NCBI RefSeq assembly: GCF_000210295.1
Contig: NC_026737.1
Coordinates: forward strand, 1,178,001 to 1,242,000
DNA: 64,000 nt
From: Trypanosoma brucei gambiense DAL972
Lineage: Eukaryota; Euglenozoa; Kinetoplastea; Trypanosomatida; Trypanosomatidae
Reading direction: 5' to 3'
Of this stretch, positions 1 through 12,720 are shown piece after piece. The stretch's first letter is position 1. Each line of letters opens with the position of its first letter. The notes beneath the pieces are model-generated. The model ran no database searches. It was not told the DNA's origin and saw only the letters and a program-made list of their open reading frames with translations. Position numbers and translations under genes: made by a program.

Positions 1-1910
1 TCATTTGTGCTTGAGGACTGGCTTAGGCCCACACCTCCCTCCCTGGTGTGTCGCCTATCAGCCCTACCCGACCGACCACATGGGGAAGGATCGGCAGCTT
101 TGGTTTCATCAGCACCACCTTCATCGCACTTCCTACACGAAGCAATAGTGTCCGGTGGAGCAGAGAGCACGCTCAGATTGAGACCGGAGCACACCGCACG
201 CACAGTACTAAGTATCACCTCCGCTCGTGACCGTCCCTCTTTCAGTAGCTCATAGTGTGGAATGAAAACGTGCTCCTCCGTCTCGACAACTCCAACGCCC
301 GACGTGAGACTGTGTGTGAGGGATTCGAGTCCTTTATCCGTTAACGAGCAGTCCGAGCTCCCAAGACCAAACGGCTCGTCCACAGTTTCTTCATCCAGCG
401 GTATTGATGGTTGCACCAGGAAGGGTAGCTGGTACTCCACCTTCAGTGGCTTCAGCATGGAGAAAAACAGGCTAGAAAACCCACTTCGCCTCCTGTTCCC
501 GCGTGTTGCGGCAAGCGCCGAGCCTTCCTCACCCGCCGGAAACTCTGCAGCAATTCTAGGCGAAATCGGTAGAAAGGAGAATACATCCCTGGCTTCTCCC
601 TCGTTTCCTCCTGCCCCCACCCTATCACCATAGTGTTTACCACCACCACCACCACCACCACCACCACACGATGGGTTCAACCGCCCGCCCCCTTCATCTG
701 TCATGGGAATGGATGCATCTACCACAGGCGGCAACGTTTCGGCTGATGCTCTTGGGGCAGACCCTCGTCTCGTCGAACTAGCCCGTGGGAGCATCTTGTC
801 CCGTCGACGCTCGCTGCTATTGTTGGTGTTATCCAACTCTGTCCCTTCCGCTTCGCCATCTTTCCACTGCTCGCTGTGACAACAGTAGTTCACATAGTTC
901 GCAGAGGGTGAAGCGGTGCCTGGAAGCAAAAGTGGTGGCGCCCCCGGTGGCAGTGGCGGTGCGAGTGCTCCTGTCTGAACGCGTGCTTTGAACTTGCGTT
1001 GATAATGTTTTTGTTGTCCTCCGTCGTTGCTCGTCAGCGCATTCGCCGGCGTGTATGTGTTCGATTCGTTGCACGGCGGCTCTGCATCTCTACCACTACC
1101 TTCTGCCCCAGCAGAGACCGAATGATTGTTCGACACGCTGGACCGTTGACGGTCCTTGAAGGACAGTTTCGACGTCTGTTTTCTCGCTGTCGTCTGCGAC
1201 GTTCCCTGCTGTGTTCCAGTATATGTAGGCAACCGCAAGGGTTGGCCCTGAGTTCTACACCCACCGCCGCCATCGTCATTATTCATTGGACTTCCGTCCC
1301 CACTACGAACACTAGCACTAGAAGCAAGCCTCCAACACGCGGTGCTGAAGCTCACGCTGAGGCTACCAGCATCCTTTGAGAGCTGCTGCGAAGTAACGCT
1401 TGAGCCACACAATGTTGCCGAGCGATCTGATTTTTCTCCCCTTGAAAAATTAGTCGACCGCAGACGATCTTTGAATGGCACAAACGTCCTTTGTGGTTGC
1501 TGCTGTTGTTGATCAGGTCCATCAATTGGTTTTGGTCCTGCAACTACTGGATCAAGAGTTACCGGGCACTGCGGCAGCTTAGCGGATGAAACGAAGCGCA
1601 CGTGCATCAGCGGAAGAGTTACTGACGGTTGCATCTGCTTATGGCAATCACTCGCCCCACGATTGAACCGTTCGGCCAGAGGACCGTGAAGTAACATCTG
1701 GGAAAGGGATGTAGTGGGATTTGGTGGTGGTGTCGCACTGCGGCGGCGGGCGATGAGCAACTCATTTCCACGTGGTGAATATGGACTGCTTCCACTCGGA
1801 GTACGTTCAAATGCCTTGGGAGGTCTCCAATTTGGTATGGGTGTGAAAATATCACTACTGCTGCCTTCGGCGCTGTCAGCACCGGTACCTCCACCGCTAT
1901 TAGAACTCAT
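1..1910 (-). CDS. Unrecognised conserved-type protein, N-terminal 636 residues (runs off left edge)
   Basis: Reading the minus strand from the ATG at 1910 gives a frame with no stop all the way to base 1, so the 3' end lies outside the window. An in-frame TAG two codons upstream fixes this ATG as the first possible start. The protein begins MSSNSGGGTGADSAEG and is rich in Ser, Gly, Pro and Gln. It has a Gln run (about residue 130), a Pro-rich patch (about 330) and eight Gly encoded by a GGT repeat at about 639-667. The C-terminal 150 visible residues are less biased and contain scattered Cys and acidic stretches. I recognise no domain. It lies on the same strand as all other genes here and is the last gene visible in the unit. 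A good trans-splice acceptor lies about 280 bases upstream. The long open frame is strong evidence that it is real; the function is unknown. Confidence 0.8.
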   Translation of the reverse strand, partial: MSSNSGGGTGADSAEGSSSDIFTPIPNWRPPKAFERTPSGSSPYSPRGNELLIARRRSATPPPNPTTSLSQMLLHGPLAERFNRGASDCHKQMQPSVTLPLMHVRFVSSAKLPQCPVTLDPVVAGPKPIDGPDQQQQQPQRTFVPFKDRLRSTNFSRGEKSDRSATLCGSSVTSQQLSKDAGSLSVSFSTACWRLASSASVRSGDGSPMNNDDGGGGCRTQGQPLRLPTYTGTQQGTSQTTARKQTSKLSFKDRQRSSVSNNHSVSAGAEGSGRDAEPPCNESNTYTPANALTSNDGGQQKHYQRKFKARVQTGALAPPLPPGAPPLLLPGTASPSANYVNYCCHSEQWKDGEAEGTELDNTNNSSERRRDKMLPRASSTRRGSAPRASAETLPPVVDASIPMTDEGGGRLNPSCGGGGGGGGGKHYGDRVGAGGNEGEARDVFSFLPISPRIAAEFPAGEEGSALAATRGNRRRSGFSSLFFSMLKPLKVEYQLPFLVQPSIPLDEETVDEPFGLGSSDCSLTDKGLESLTHSLTSGVGVVETEEHVFIPHYELLKEGRSRAEVILSTVRAVCSGLNLSVLSAPPDTIASCRKCDEGGADETKAADPSPCGRSGRADRRHTREGGVGLSQSSSTN

Positions 1911-2188
1911 ATGCTACGCAGCGGCCTTAAATGATGCAGGTCAATAAACGAATTCACGGACACGTAAACCAACCGCTTCAGATTCTGGCCAGCCTTTGTG
2001 AGGCCACGTGTCCACGCCCTATGCAACTATTTTTCTCCTCGTCGACTACTTCCGGAACAACACTTATATATATATATATATATAAAAGCTACTCCAACTA
2101 TCTGCCTTGCCCTTTCCCCCACACCCTTCCGATGTCGCAGCCAATATTGTTGTTTTCCTCGTGGTACTCGTAATCGAGTTCACTATAC

Positions 2189-2247
2189 CTAAACAAATGT
2201 TTGAATATGGTGTGAACGCAGTCAAGAACACAACGAAAGAAAAAAAA
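2189..2247 (-). promoter_or_regulatory. Putative trans-splice acceptor for the gene at 1-1910
   Basis: On the minus strand a T-rich tract (complement of 2235-2247) is followed after roughly 45 bases by the first AG, at 2190-2189 (TTTGTTTAG). This is the usual spliced-leader acceptor layout in trypanosomes and would give a 5' UTR of about 278 bases. It also places the polyadenylation zone of the upstream cold-shock gene shortly to the right of 2250. Inferred from layout only. Confidence 0.5.
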
Positions 2248-2588
2248 CCCCTTTCCTTGGACTTTACGTATTAATACTTTGCTCCCTAATGTACCACACC
2301 AATTGCTTATTCCTATCCAAAGTAAATATATGTATATGTGTGTGCGTGCGTGCGTGCGACTTCTTTGTTTTTTTTTCCTTCTTCTCGCTTCTCCTTCTTA
2401 TTCCCGTCTCCCTGTGTTGTGTTGTATAGTCTTGTTCTTTTTTTTAAAAAAATACCCAATCTGGGGTGGCTGGCAATGCAGCGCGGTGCCGCAATTCCAA
2501 ACACACTTCTATTCTCACTCGAGCAAAGTCTCTTGTTTTTCTTTTTTTTCCCCCGCTTTTGCCTTTGCTCAAACGAGTTTCACAAAAA

Positions 2589-2620
2589 CACACACACACA
2601 CACGCACACACACACACACA
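2589..2620. repeat. CA dinucleotide microsatellite
   Basis: About 16 CA units with one G interruption, in the long spacer. Confidence 0.9.
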
Positions 2621-3595
2621 GACACTTCTGCTGCTTCCTTCTCCAGCAGTTTAAATGAATTTATTTGTACTTTATCAAGTTGTAATAATATTCCTGAGTC
2701 CTCCTACCTTCTTTTTTTCTTGTTCTTGTCGAGGTGTTCCTCTTCCTTTGATGCTTTCAATTTCAGTACCGGCACCGTGATTGTGGCGGTAGCGGAGGAG
2801 AAGTAGAAGGGTGAACAAATTGATAAAATAAAAATAAAATAAAAATAAAAATAAAACAGGAAAAGACAACAAAGTGCCTCTTCTCTCTGTCGTGTCACAC
2901 TACACTTGTTGCTTACACACGCAGTTCAATGTGGCGCAAAAAAAAAATAATTAATTAATTAATTAAAATTTTAAAAAATGATAAAGATAAAAAAACAATA
3001 GAAATAAAGATAAAAGTGAAATGAAGATTCAGAGATGAAATAAGATGAGATGAAAGCAACAACTCAACCGCTAGTTGAGGTGAAAATATTCACAAAAGAG
3101 GGAAGTGATGTTGATGGTGATGGTTTTTAAGTCGTATCAAATGACACACAATCATGGAAATAAATACATAAAGATGTATGAATATGAGCGTATGTGTTTT
3201 GTTTCGAAAGAAGGAAAAATAAAAATAAAAGAAGGGAGAGTGTTGTAAAGGTCCCAATGGAAACCTTCATTACAGAAAGTTTTTTTTTTGGAAATATTGG
3301 TGGGTTACATATAAAAAAAATATGTGTATGCTATTTAAAAAAACAAACAAACAAACGGAGCGAAGGATTCACGATGCCGCTGGTACTAAAGTCCTGCAAG
3401 GGCTTCACACGATACGAAAGCATGGGAAGAAAAATAAAATAAATAGAAATATATATATATATATATGTTTGCGAGAAATCAATTGCTACTTTTTAGTTTT
3501 TCTGGAGTAATGACACTTTGCGAATGAATCAAATAAAATCACTTCTTCTCACTGCATCTTCCGACTGCTTTTTGTTTGTTTGTTTATTTTTGTTG

Positions 3596-3620
3596 TATAT
3601 ATATATATATATATATATAT
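3596..3620. repeat. TA dinucleotide microsatellite
   Basis: Uninterrupted alternating TA of about 25 bases. Confidence 0.9.
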
Positions 3621-4010
3621 TTTATGTGGTTATCCGCTAACGATATTTTTCATTTGCTCAACCCTAAACTAAATGTTACACCTTGATTCTCTTCATTTCA
3701 TCTTGAAATGTTGGAATGTGATCCCTTTACACCTTTTTTGCTTCAGGTTGCAGCGTCCTCACATCATCGGCTCTCGTTTTTGTTTTTGTTTTGAAGGAAG
3801 AGGAGGAGGAGGAGGAGGAAAAAAGAAGGGAATAAATTCTTTTTTTTTAAAGAGAAAAAAAAGGACTCTTCACTTATTTAGCTGTTGCTTCCTTCTTTTT
3901 TTTTCCTTTTATTTCCTTTTCTTTCTTCCTCCTCCTTCCAATCCCGTTTCCTTCACTTTAACTGCTCATATATTTACCTTGCTTCTAAACCTACAAATAC
4001 GTATAGAAAA

Positions 4011-4092
4011 CAACAACAACAACAACAACAACAACAGCAGCAAAAAAAAAAAAGAAAAGGAGAGGGGGTGGTGGTGGTGGTGGTGGTGGTGG
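4011..4092. repeat. Adjacent CAA and TGG trinucleotide repeats
   Basis: Eight to nine CAA units at 4011-4036 are followed, after a purine run, by about eight TGG units at 4067-4092. They are not in a believable coding frame. Confidence 0.85.
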
Positions 4093-4732
4093 ACAGAAAG
4101 TCACATGCAAAGAAGGAAAGTGATAGAAAGAAGGCAAAAATGCCAACGCATACAAACACACAAATATGCAAATACATATGTTTTTTTTTTCTGCAAATAA
4201 CTATAAGGACGTATATGTATATGTATATGTGTAAATGTGTCCAATTATGGAGAAAAAGCGAAGTGGAGTTGTTGTTGTTGTTGTTTTTTTTCTTGATTGT
4301 AACACTCTCCACAAAAGTAATAATGTTATCGTTGGAAAACGGATATGACACTCACTTATAAAAATGGCCCAGCTTTACACATTTGTGTTCCTCGAGCTTC
4401 TTTCGTATTTTATTTTATTTTATTTTATTTTCTTTCCTCTTTTTTTCCATCGTTTTTGCCTTATTGCTCTGATGTTTATCCATGACATGACGTATTTTCC
4501 CTTCTTTACTTTACTTTTACCTTTGCGTCTTTTTTCTTTTCTTTTCTTTTCCTTTTTTGTATTTTTTAATTTATTCCTTTTTTTTTTGCCTTTTTGCGTT
4601 CCTCTGTAACCAATCGCTCATTTAAACAGACAATGCGCCAATTAATGCAATGAAAAAAAAAAGAAGGGGAAGGGGGGGGGAAAGAAAAAATGAATAGAAA
4701 GTAAAGATGAAACAAAACAAATTAAGAAAAAC

Positions 4733-4757
4733 AAAAACATAAACATAAACATAAACA
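4733..4757. repeat. AAACAT hexamer tandem repeat
   Basis: About four copies of AAACAT in a row. Confidence 0.8.
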
Positions 4758-6243
4758 TTAAAAAAAAGTGAGCGTTTAAGGAAAGAAAAGAGTTCGTTTC
4801 TTTGCCTTCACCACTCGCTTTTTTTTTTTTTGCAATCAGTCACTTCAGTTACATTTGGTTCAGGATGCCAAATTCCTGAGATGCTTTGTTGTCTTTGTTG
4901 TCTTTGTTATTGTTGTCTTTGTTGTTGTTGTTGTTGTTGTTGTTTCCCCCTCTTTTTATTCTTTTTTCTTTTTTTTTAAAAAAAATGTTATTTACTTTAA
5001 AATGTGCATTTGCAAGTAATATAAAAAACAGAACTTAATATAACGAAGAAAAAAAAAAGAAAAATGCAGCAATAGCGGTCGACACTGGAGTTTCCTCCTG
5101 TTCTCCACCATTCGACTGTTGTTACTGCCTTCAAACTCTCATCTCCAACAAGCCCATGTCCTCCTTTTTTTTTTATTTTTTTGTTTTGTTTTTTGAAAAA
5201 AAAAAAGTATAAACGTATGCAATAATAATTATAATAACAGCAAAAGCAGAAGCATCAATAATAATAATAATAATAATAAAACTCATACTAATGGTAATAA
5301 TCTTCATCATAATGCATGTAACAGCTTAAAATACCGTCAATCACCACATAATATCACTGAAAGCCAACAAATTTGAAACATAAACATTTGACACACATTA
5401 AAAAAAACAAAAACAAAACAAAAAACTCCTCAATAACACGCCGCCATCTCCATTTCCATCCACTCATTTCCCCCTTTTCAATCAGTTCAAATAATTTTTT
5501 TTTCCTCTTTTTCAACCCGTCCCTTTTTCTTCATCCCTCACTTTCCAACTATTCATATGAAAAGTATATGTAAATAATATAAATATTAATTAATAAAGGC
5601 GGTGTTGTTGACGAGTAAAGTAAAAAAAAGTTTGAAATAAGGAAAACAAAAACAAAAACAAAAAAAGAGAGACACAAAAAGAAAAAACACATGTGCTCAT
5701 ATATGTGGGAGATTACAAATATTTTAAAAATTATAGCAACTTAAAACAGTCAAAATAATGGCGTGGCACTTCGTGAGCGCTTCGGCTCAAGTTCTTTTTA
5801 CGAAACAAAAAGATGGTGTTTTGCGTGTGAAATACGTTCCCCCCTTTTTTTTTCTTGTTTTTTTTTCTTTTTGAACTTTCCTCTTTAAACGGCAGCACAA
5901 AGCAAAAAAAAAAAAGAAAAAAAACAACGCAATATATAAATATAAATATATGGTATATAAAATATATAATTTATATACACTTTCATGTGTGTTCATTTCT
6001 TTATTTATTGCTGGAGCACAGAACCCCTCCCGGCGGTTTAATTTTACCCCACTCTTGTTGTAATGTTTTTTTTTATTTATTTATTATCATATTTTTTTTT
6101 CTCCTCTTTTTTTTCTTTTTTTTTTTCCTCCCTCTCTCTCTCTCTCTCTCTTGCGTTTTTGACATCGGACATCACTCTATAGTTAAATATTTGCCGTAAT
6201 ACAATGAAACAAAACAAACAAACAAAGAGCAAAAGATGAAGCA

Positions 6244-6274
<31 letters not shown>

Positions 6275-7902
6275 TTTAAAAAAAAAAAATGAAAATAAAA
6301 ATAAAACCGTCCACTGGGGTAAAAAAAAAACAAAAAGAAAACACACATAATAATAATAATAATGATGATGACAGTCAAGCAACAAATATTCACTTTTTAT
6401 GAAAAATATAAGCTGAAGTTTTTTTTTTTCTTCCCTCTTCACCTATTTTTTTTTTGTTGTTCTTGCACGTGTCATTGGCCTCATGCAACGAGATACAAAA
6501 CAAAACAAAAAACAAAAGAGAGGAAAACACAAGGAGTTGTAAAGGAAAAAAAAAATTTAAACAGCTGGGAAAAACAAAAAAACAAAAGGTACAAATGGGT
6601 AAAATGTCCCCCATATTAATTTATTTGTATTTATTTGAAAATTCTTAAAATATAAATACAAAAATATTTCTCTTTTTTCTTTTTTCTTTCTTTTTTTCTT
6701 TCTTTCGCGTTTTACATCAGCTTCACACACGTGTACACGCCTCAGAATGTTTCATATAAATATTTGAGTTCAAATTCTTTTCCCTCTCTTCTCTTCTCTT
6801 CTCTTTTCTTCTCTTCATTTTTCTTTGTTTTTTTTTTTCCATGGGTATATGTTTTTTCTTTAATAATAATGGCAATAGTTTGGTTAATTTAAAGGAAAAA
6901 AAATGAAAAGAAAAGGGATCGGCAGCGTTGTGTGTTTATTGTTTATTGTTTATTTTTTTTTCCTTCACTGAATGTAAATAAATATAAATGCATATGAATG
7001 TTGTATATATATATATATATATTCGTCGAAGAAAAAACAGAAAGAACAACAACAACAATAATAATAATAATAAAGGACAAGAAACCATATCCTTTTATTC
7101 GTTTATTTCAGAGATTGTTACCTTCAATAGCGATTCGCTGTCACGGAATATGCACTACTGACTTTCCTTTTTTTTTCTTTCTGAATTCTGCAAAGTCGTT
7201 TCCGCTGCTGTAATTATTACCATATTTTTTTTTTTCATATTTATTTATTTTCACTTTTTTTTTCTGTGAAATTATTATTGTTATGATTATTATCACTCCG
7301 CCATGCCACGGTGCGGCAGGGAAAACAAAAGATGAAAGGATATATAAATATATAAATAATGAAAAGTACGACACTGAATATGAGAATTCAGTGTTGAAGC
7401 ACCCAATCATACAAATATATTTAATTATATTTAATTATTTATATATTCCCTTTTATTCAGCGAGAAATAACAGTCAAAAAAAAAACATTGGCGCGAAGCA
7501 TTTCACTTTGTGCTACCCCTTATTTTTTCTCAGCCACTACGTTTTATTTCTTGTTTTCTCACTTATTTATTTGCTTATTTGATTGTTCTCTTACCGTTTC
7601 TTTATTTATCACTCTTACAAATATATATATATATATATATATTAAAAAATTCAAAGCAGTCATCATCATCATCATAATCATCATCGTTGCTATATATTTT
7701 TTATTTTTATTTTTATCCGCAGTGATAACTTCTGACACCACAATATTAAAATCAAATAATATTCAAAGTATAAACCCGCACTTTCCTCCTCCTCCTTCTC
7801 CTCCATTCCTCCTTGTTATTTTTTCTCATATAATTACGCTCATAACGAGATTTTGTCACAATGAAAACCCTCTTGGTTTTATAACAGTAGCAATAACAAT
7901 AA

Positions 7903-8010
7903 TAATAATAATAATGTCTTTATTATTATTATTATTAATCATCATCATCTTTATTATTCTCATTCTCACCGTTATTATTATTATTATTATTGTTGTTGTT
8001 GTTGTTGTCG
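7903..8010. repeat. TAA/TTA and TTG trinucleotide cluster
   Basis: Successive short arrays of AAT, TTA, ATC, TTA and TTG units form a composite trinucleotide microsatellite. Confidence 0.8.
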
Positions 8011-8481
8011 TTTTTATTGTCACTTACGGTCAGTGCTGCCGTTTCCGCTCATATCCCAATCATTGTGACGATGGTAATATGGCTTCCAAACAATACACGA
8101 AGAGAAGAAAAAAAGGAAGTAGTTATAATAACAATAACAATAATAATAATTAAAAAAAAAATTAAAAAGAAAACATAAAACGCTGAACCCAAACAAACAA
8201 ACACTCACAGTGAGTCAACCATACAATAGAGGAAAAAAATGAATTTAAAATAATCAACCAAACGATCAAGCTTTAAAGTTGAAGTGATAAAAAGTCAGAA
8301 AAAAAAGGGGTGAAGATCGGGAATGAGTAATAGTAATAATATTTATTATTATTAAATAATTTTTTTTTTAAAAAAGAGATAAAATGTTGGAAATTAAAGA
8401 AGCAATCGCAACCTGCTGATGGTATTATTTGCACAACATCACTTCACTCATTCACACCCCGATTCCCCAAATATGTGTAAA

Positions 8482-8491
<10 letters not shown>

Positions 8492-8536
<45 letters not shown>

Positions 8537-8537
8537 A
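8492..8537. repeat. Compound TA then TG microsatellite
   Basis: About 15 TA units run straight into about eight TG units. Confidence 0.85.
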
Positions 8538-9149
8538 GTAATGCTCAAGTATAATAATGAAACATACCAAAGGAAACAAATGGGTAAACAATCAACGAAA
8601 AGTATAATAAAAAGAGGGGGAAACAACAACACAACACAACACAATACAAAAAAAAAAACAAAAAAAACAGAAGATGATTGAGCGTATATAAATAAATATG
8701 TGTTTATTTTGTATATTTGTGAAATAATGGCAAAAATGTATTAAAGGGAAACCACATGCCATTGGCGTCCCTTTCACCCAGCATTTGGTTTATAACCTTT
8801 CATTTTTCCGCATGTTCTTAATTATTTCCTCTTTTATTTGCTTTTCCTTTCCTTTCTTCTTTTGCTTCTTTTTTTTTTTAAAAAAAAAAGAAAATTATTT
8901 TTCTCTCCTTCTCTTTTTTGTTATTACTCGTTTCATCCACATCACATCAAATCATACCGCTCTTAATTTCATCATATCATTTATTACAAAATCCTCTTCC
9001 ACACACGTACATAATCATATATATATAATATATATATATAATCATCTATTTATATTCTTATATTCTTTTTCGTTCTTTTTTTTTTTTAAACACTTGCACG
9101 CCTCATTTGCACAGAAAATACACAAACAAACGAATAGTCATGCGAGAGT

Positions 9150-9163
9150 GGGGGGGGGGGGGG
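9150..9163. repeat. 14-base G homopolymer
   Basis: A run of 14 G on the plus strand (C on the transcribed sense), isolated in A/T-rich sequence. Confidence 0.9.
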
Positions 9164-10096
9164 AAAAAAAGTCATTGGATGGGGAGGAAAAATAAATGAA
9201 ATGAAATGAATTTGTGAAGCGAAAAGAAAATGGAAAAGGAAAAATAACCATCACGTCATATATTCAGTAAGGCAAAAAGAAAAAAAAAAAGAAAAACAAA
9301 CACACACAAAAGGTGAGAAAAGAACAACATGTGCATAAGATAATAATTCATACAAATGAAATTGGGCACAGAAGTCCGAGGAATGGGCCCATAATAATTT
9401 CAAGAAGCATAAAAACAAACCAAAAGATAATAATAATAATAAAAACCCGGACCAAAAAAAAAGAAGAAAAAGAATCAAAAAAAGAAAAAAAAGAGACGAC
9501 TCAACAAGTCATAAAAAAAGAAAAAAAGAATCAAAAAAAAAAAGAGAACTCCTCCTTCTTCACAAATACAGAAGCGCGCATGTATGTTGAGACAAGGCCT
9601 GACAAAAAAAAAAAAAGACCCGTAAAAAAAAAAAAATTGAAAAAGAGAGAGAGAGAGAGAGAGAGAAAAAAAAAAAGGAAACGGGTACGGGTACGGACTG
9701 CATTTATTTATTTATTTATTTGTTTTACAGAAACTCAACTAGTCAAAGAGAAACTAAACAGTTGAATGAGCGAGACTGTTGGACACGTGTGAAGCCCATA
9801 CGAATAGATAAGTATACAAAAATACAAATATATTTATATTTATATTTATATTAATGAATCTGAGGTATAAATATGTTTTCGTTACCGCTGTTCAGTTTCC
9901 CTTCGCAAAGTAGCGAACAAAGAAAAGACATAAGTACAGCAAGTGGTTAATAATAATGGTTCAATTTTTTATTTCTTTTTATTTTTATTTTTCTTGGCAC
10001 TCTTATTTTCTTTTCGTCAACTGTCATTATTTGTTGTTATTGTTATTGTTATTATTGTTATTTTTTTTTTCGTTGTTCCTCTTCTTTGTTGGATTT

Positions 10097-10138
10097 TCTT
10101 TTTCTTTTTCTTTTTCTTTTTCTTTTTGTTTCTCTTTT
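10097..10138. repeat. TTTTTC hexamer tandem repeat
   Basis: Six to seven copies of TTTTTC on the plus strand, read as GAAAAA in the minus-strand transcript. Confidence 0.85.
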
Positions 10139-11682
10139 TTTTTATTTTATTTTTCGCCTCCTCTCCCCCTCTAACCCTCTTTTCTTTATTTATTTATTTT
10201 TTGTTCCTCGTCGACTTACTTAAGCCAATGGTCAGATCCCCTGTAATAAACAACAACAACAACAACAGCAACCCCAACAATAATAATAATAATAATAACT
10301 TCAAAACAAAAACAAAAACAAAAAACAAAACAACTTTTCTTCCCTTCTTCAATTCAACTCTCATTCTTTTTTTTTTTTTAAGAACCTTCCGGACGCGGCC
10401 GAAAAGATCAACAACGAGAAGAAAAAAAAAAAGAAAGAATTTTACCTCTCGCCACATGAGCACATATTTATGAAACAAACACACACACACACAAAAAAAA
10501 AAAAAGTAGGTTGTGTACCGGGTTATTTAATTACACCATTGGAACAAAAGAAAGTAACGAAATGCAGAAAAAAAAAAGAAATAAAGGAATAAAAGAAAAG
10601 ATGAGGGGTGGGGATGGGCGTATTTGTGTTTAAAAAAAAAAACAAACGCAAACTTTCTTCTTTTTTTTCTTTTTGTCCTCATGTTCGTGCGTCTGTTTCA
10701 TGTACTTCAATCAACGTATACATGATGTTTGTTTATTTGTTTGTTTTGTTTCTTTTTTTTTTCTTTCCTTTCCCTTCATTTGTTTATTTATTTATGTTTA
10801 TTTTACTTATTTATTTGTAATTGCTTGTTTGGATGCGTATTGTCTTTTTTTTTTCCCTCCCTTCCTCCTTTAATAAATATAAATATATGTATATATGTAT
10901 ATTTCCCTCTTCTTCTTCTTTTTTTTCTTTTTCTTTTACTTTTCTTCTTATTTAGGGTCATAAGTTCTTATTTATTTATTTATTACTTCAGCTTCACAGA
11001 GCTTTTCTTTTTCTTTTTTTGTTTTGTTTTCAAATCCCCCTTTGTGGTTTAAGCTTGTTTTTTTTTAAATTTTGTGTGCACTCCCTTAATCCAAACATGG
11101 TTATCAATATCATAAAATTTTAATGAAAAAACAGAAACATAAATAATAAAGAAAAATAATATATATATTTATATATATTATTTTTATTATTATTTTTTTC
11201 ACGTCCCCCACTCCTCCTTTTGTCAGTTGTTTTTATTTTTATTTTTATTTTTTTGTCTCCGCCCCTTTTTCTTCTTTTTTTTTTTCAAAAAAACAAAAAA
11301 ACAAAAAACAAAAAATTCCTTTTTGCGGTACCAACCCGATGGTGACGCACCACACATACAAAAATACACAAATAATAATAATAATAATTAAAAAAAGGAA
11401 ATGATGGAAGCGTTGAAAAATGAGATAAGATAAAAACAAAACAAAAAATTAAAAAAATGAATTTTTCATGCACCAAAATTCAACGAATTAAATAGAAGGC
11501 TCAAACTAAAAACTAAAAACTAAAACTAAAAACAATAGCGTAGCATAGCATAGCAAAAAAGAAAAAAAAGCAAGCGATGGGGCAACAACCGAAAAAAAAA
11601 AAAACAGAAAAAAAAGCAAATGGAAATGAAAATGGAAATCTTGAGAGGAGACGTGGCGGCTACATGCGGTTTGACGGCCACC

Positions 11683-11704
11683 ATGTAATGTAATGTAATG
11701 TAAT
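11683..11704. repeat. TAATG pentamer tandem repeat
   Basis: Four copies of a TAATG-type unit (ATGTA register). Confidence 0.8.
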
Positions 11705-12668
11705 TTTATTTTTTTATTTTTTTTTAAAAAAATTCTCCTTTACTCGCTTTCCAAAGCTTTCCTTTTTCGCCCCTTTTCCCTCCGTGCCATTTCTCCTTTT
11801 TTTTTTTTAATAATATTAATATTTATTATTTATTATTGTCTCATGATGCCGTGCATTAAACTGATAACATGTTAATGCAAACAAAAACAAAATAACGGCT
11901 GAGAGCACTGCGACAAGGGAAATCGGGAGGAGGGGGAAAAATAAATCGTGTGAAATATTAAAGAATCAAATAACAAAAAAAACAAAAAAAATGTAGAGGG
12001 GAGACATAACACGTGGCAAGTTAAAACAAAGCAAAAACAAAAACAAAGATGAATAACAATAACAATAATAATAATAGAAAAAAAAGAGAAAACGCGTCAA
12101 TGCATGAAGGGAGGAAACCCACGACAGTACGCATAAAAAAAAAAAAGTAAAAGGTAAACGAAAAAATGAGGAATAATAATTTCACAATCGCAAAGAAAAA
12201 AAAAAGAAAAGAAAAATGGCAGGGGAGCTAAATAGGGGAAATGGATGAGTGATAATAATAACAACAACTTCCCCTTCTACCCTCCCCCCTCTCCCCCTCC
12301 TCCTTCTCCGGGAATAAAAAGGGATGATAAATAAAACACAAATAAGCGCAAATAAACAAGGAAAGAGACGACATACAGGAAACAAAACAGAATCAAACAA
12401 AAAAAAACACAAAAGATGAAGGTATGTTTTGCTTTCCCTTCTCTATTTTCTCACGCCTTATGTTTTTTCTCCCCTTTTTCATTTTTTTAAAAAAATTTCT
12501 CCATTGCCTTCTTTTGTTACCTCCACCACTTTTGTATCTACTTACTTGGCAGTTAACGCTGTTATTTCCCTCCCTTCGGCGTTCGTCCGCATCTTCTTTT
12601 TCCTTTCCTTTCCCTTTTTTCGTTGTTTCCTGTTCTCCCCTCTTCCATTCTTCCTTGTTTTTTTTCAT

Positions 12669-12720
12669 ATAAATAAATAAATAAATAAATATATATATAT
12701 ATATATTTATTTATTTATTT
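12669..12720. repeat. AT-rich inverted repeat around a TA core
   Basis: An AAAT array runs into TA units and then into an ATTT array. The two outer arrays are reverse complements, so the whole about 52-base stretch can fold back on itself. Confidence 0.85.

Noticed and set aside
2279..12680. Many open frames of 60-220 codons on both strands
   Set aside because: They are translated T-, A- or trinucleotide runs (poly-Phe/Leu, Lys, Asn, Ile), overlap on both strands and show no domain or normal composition.
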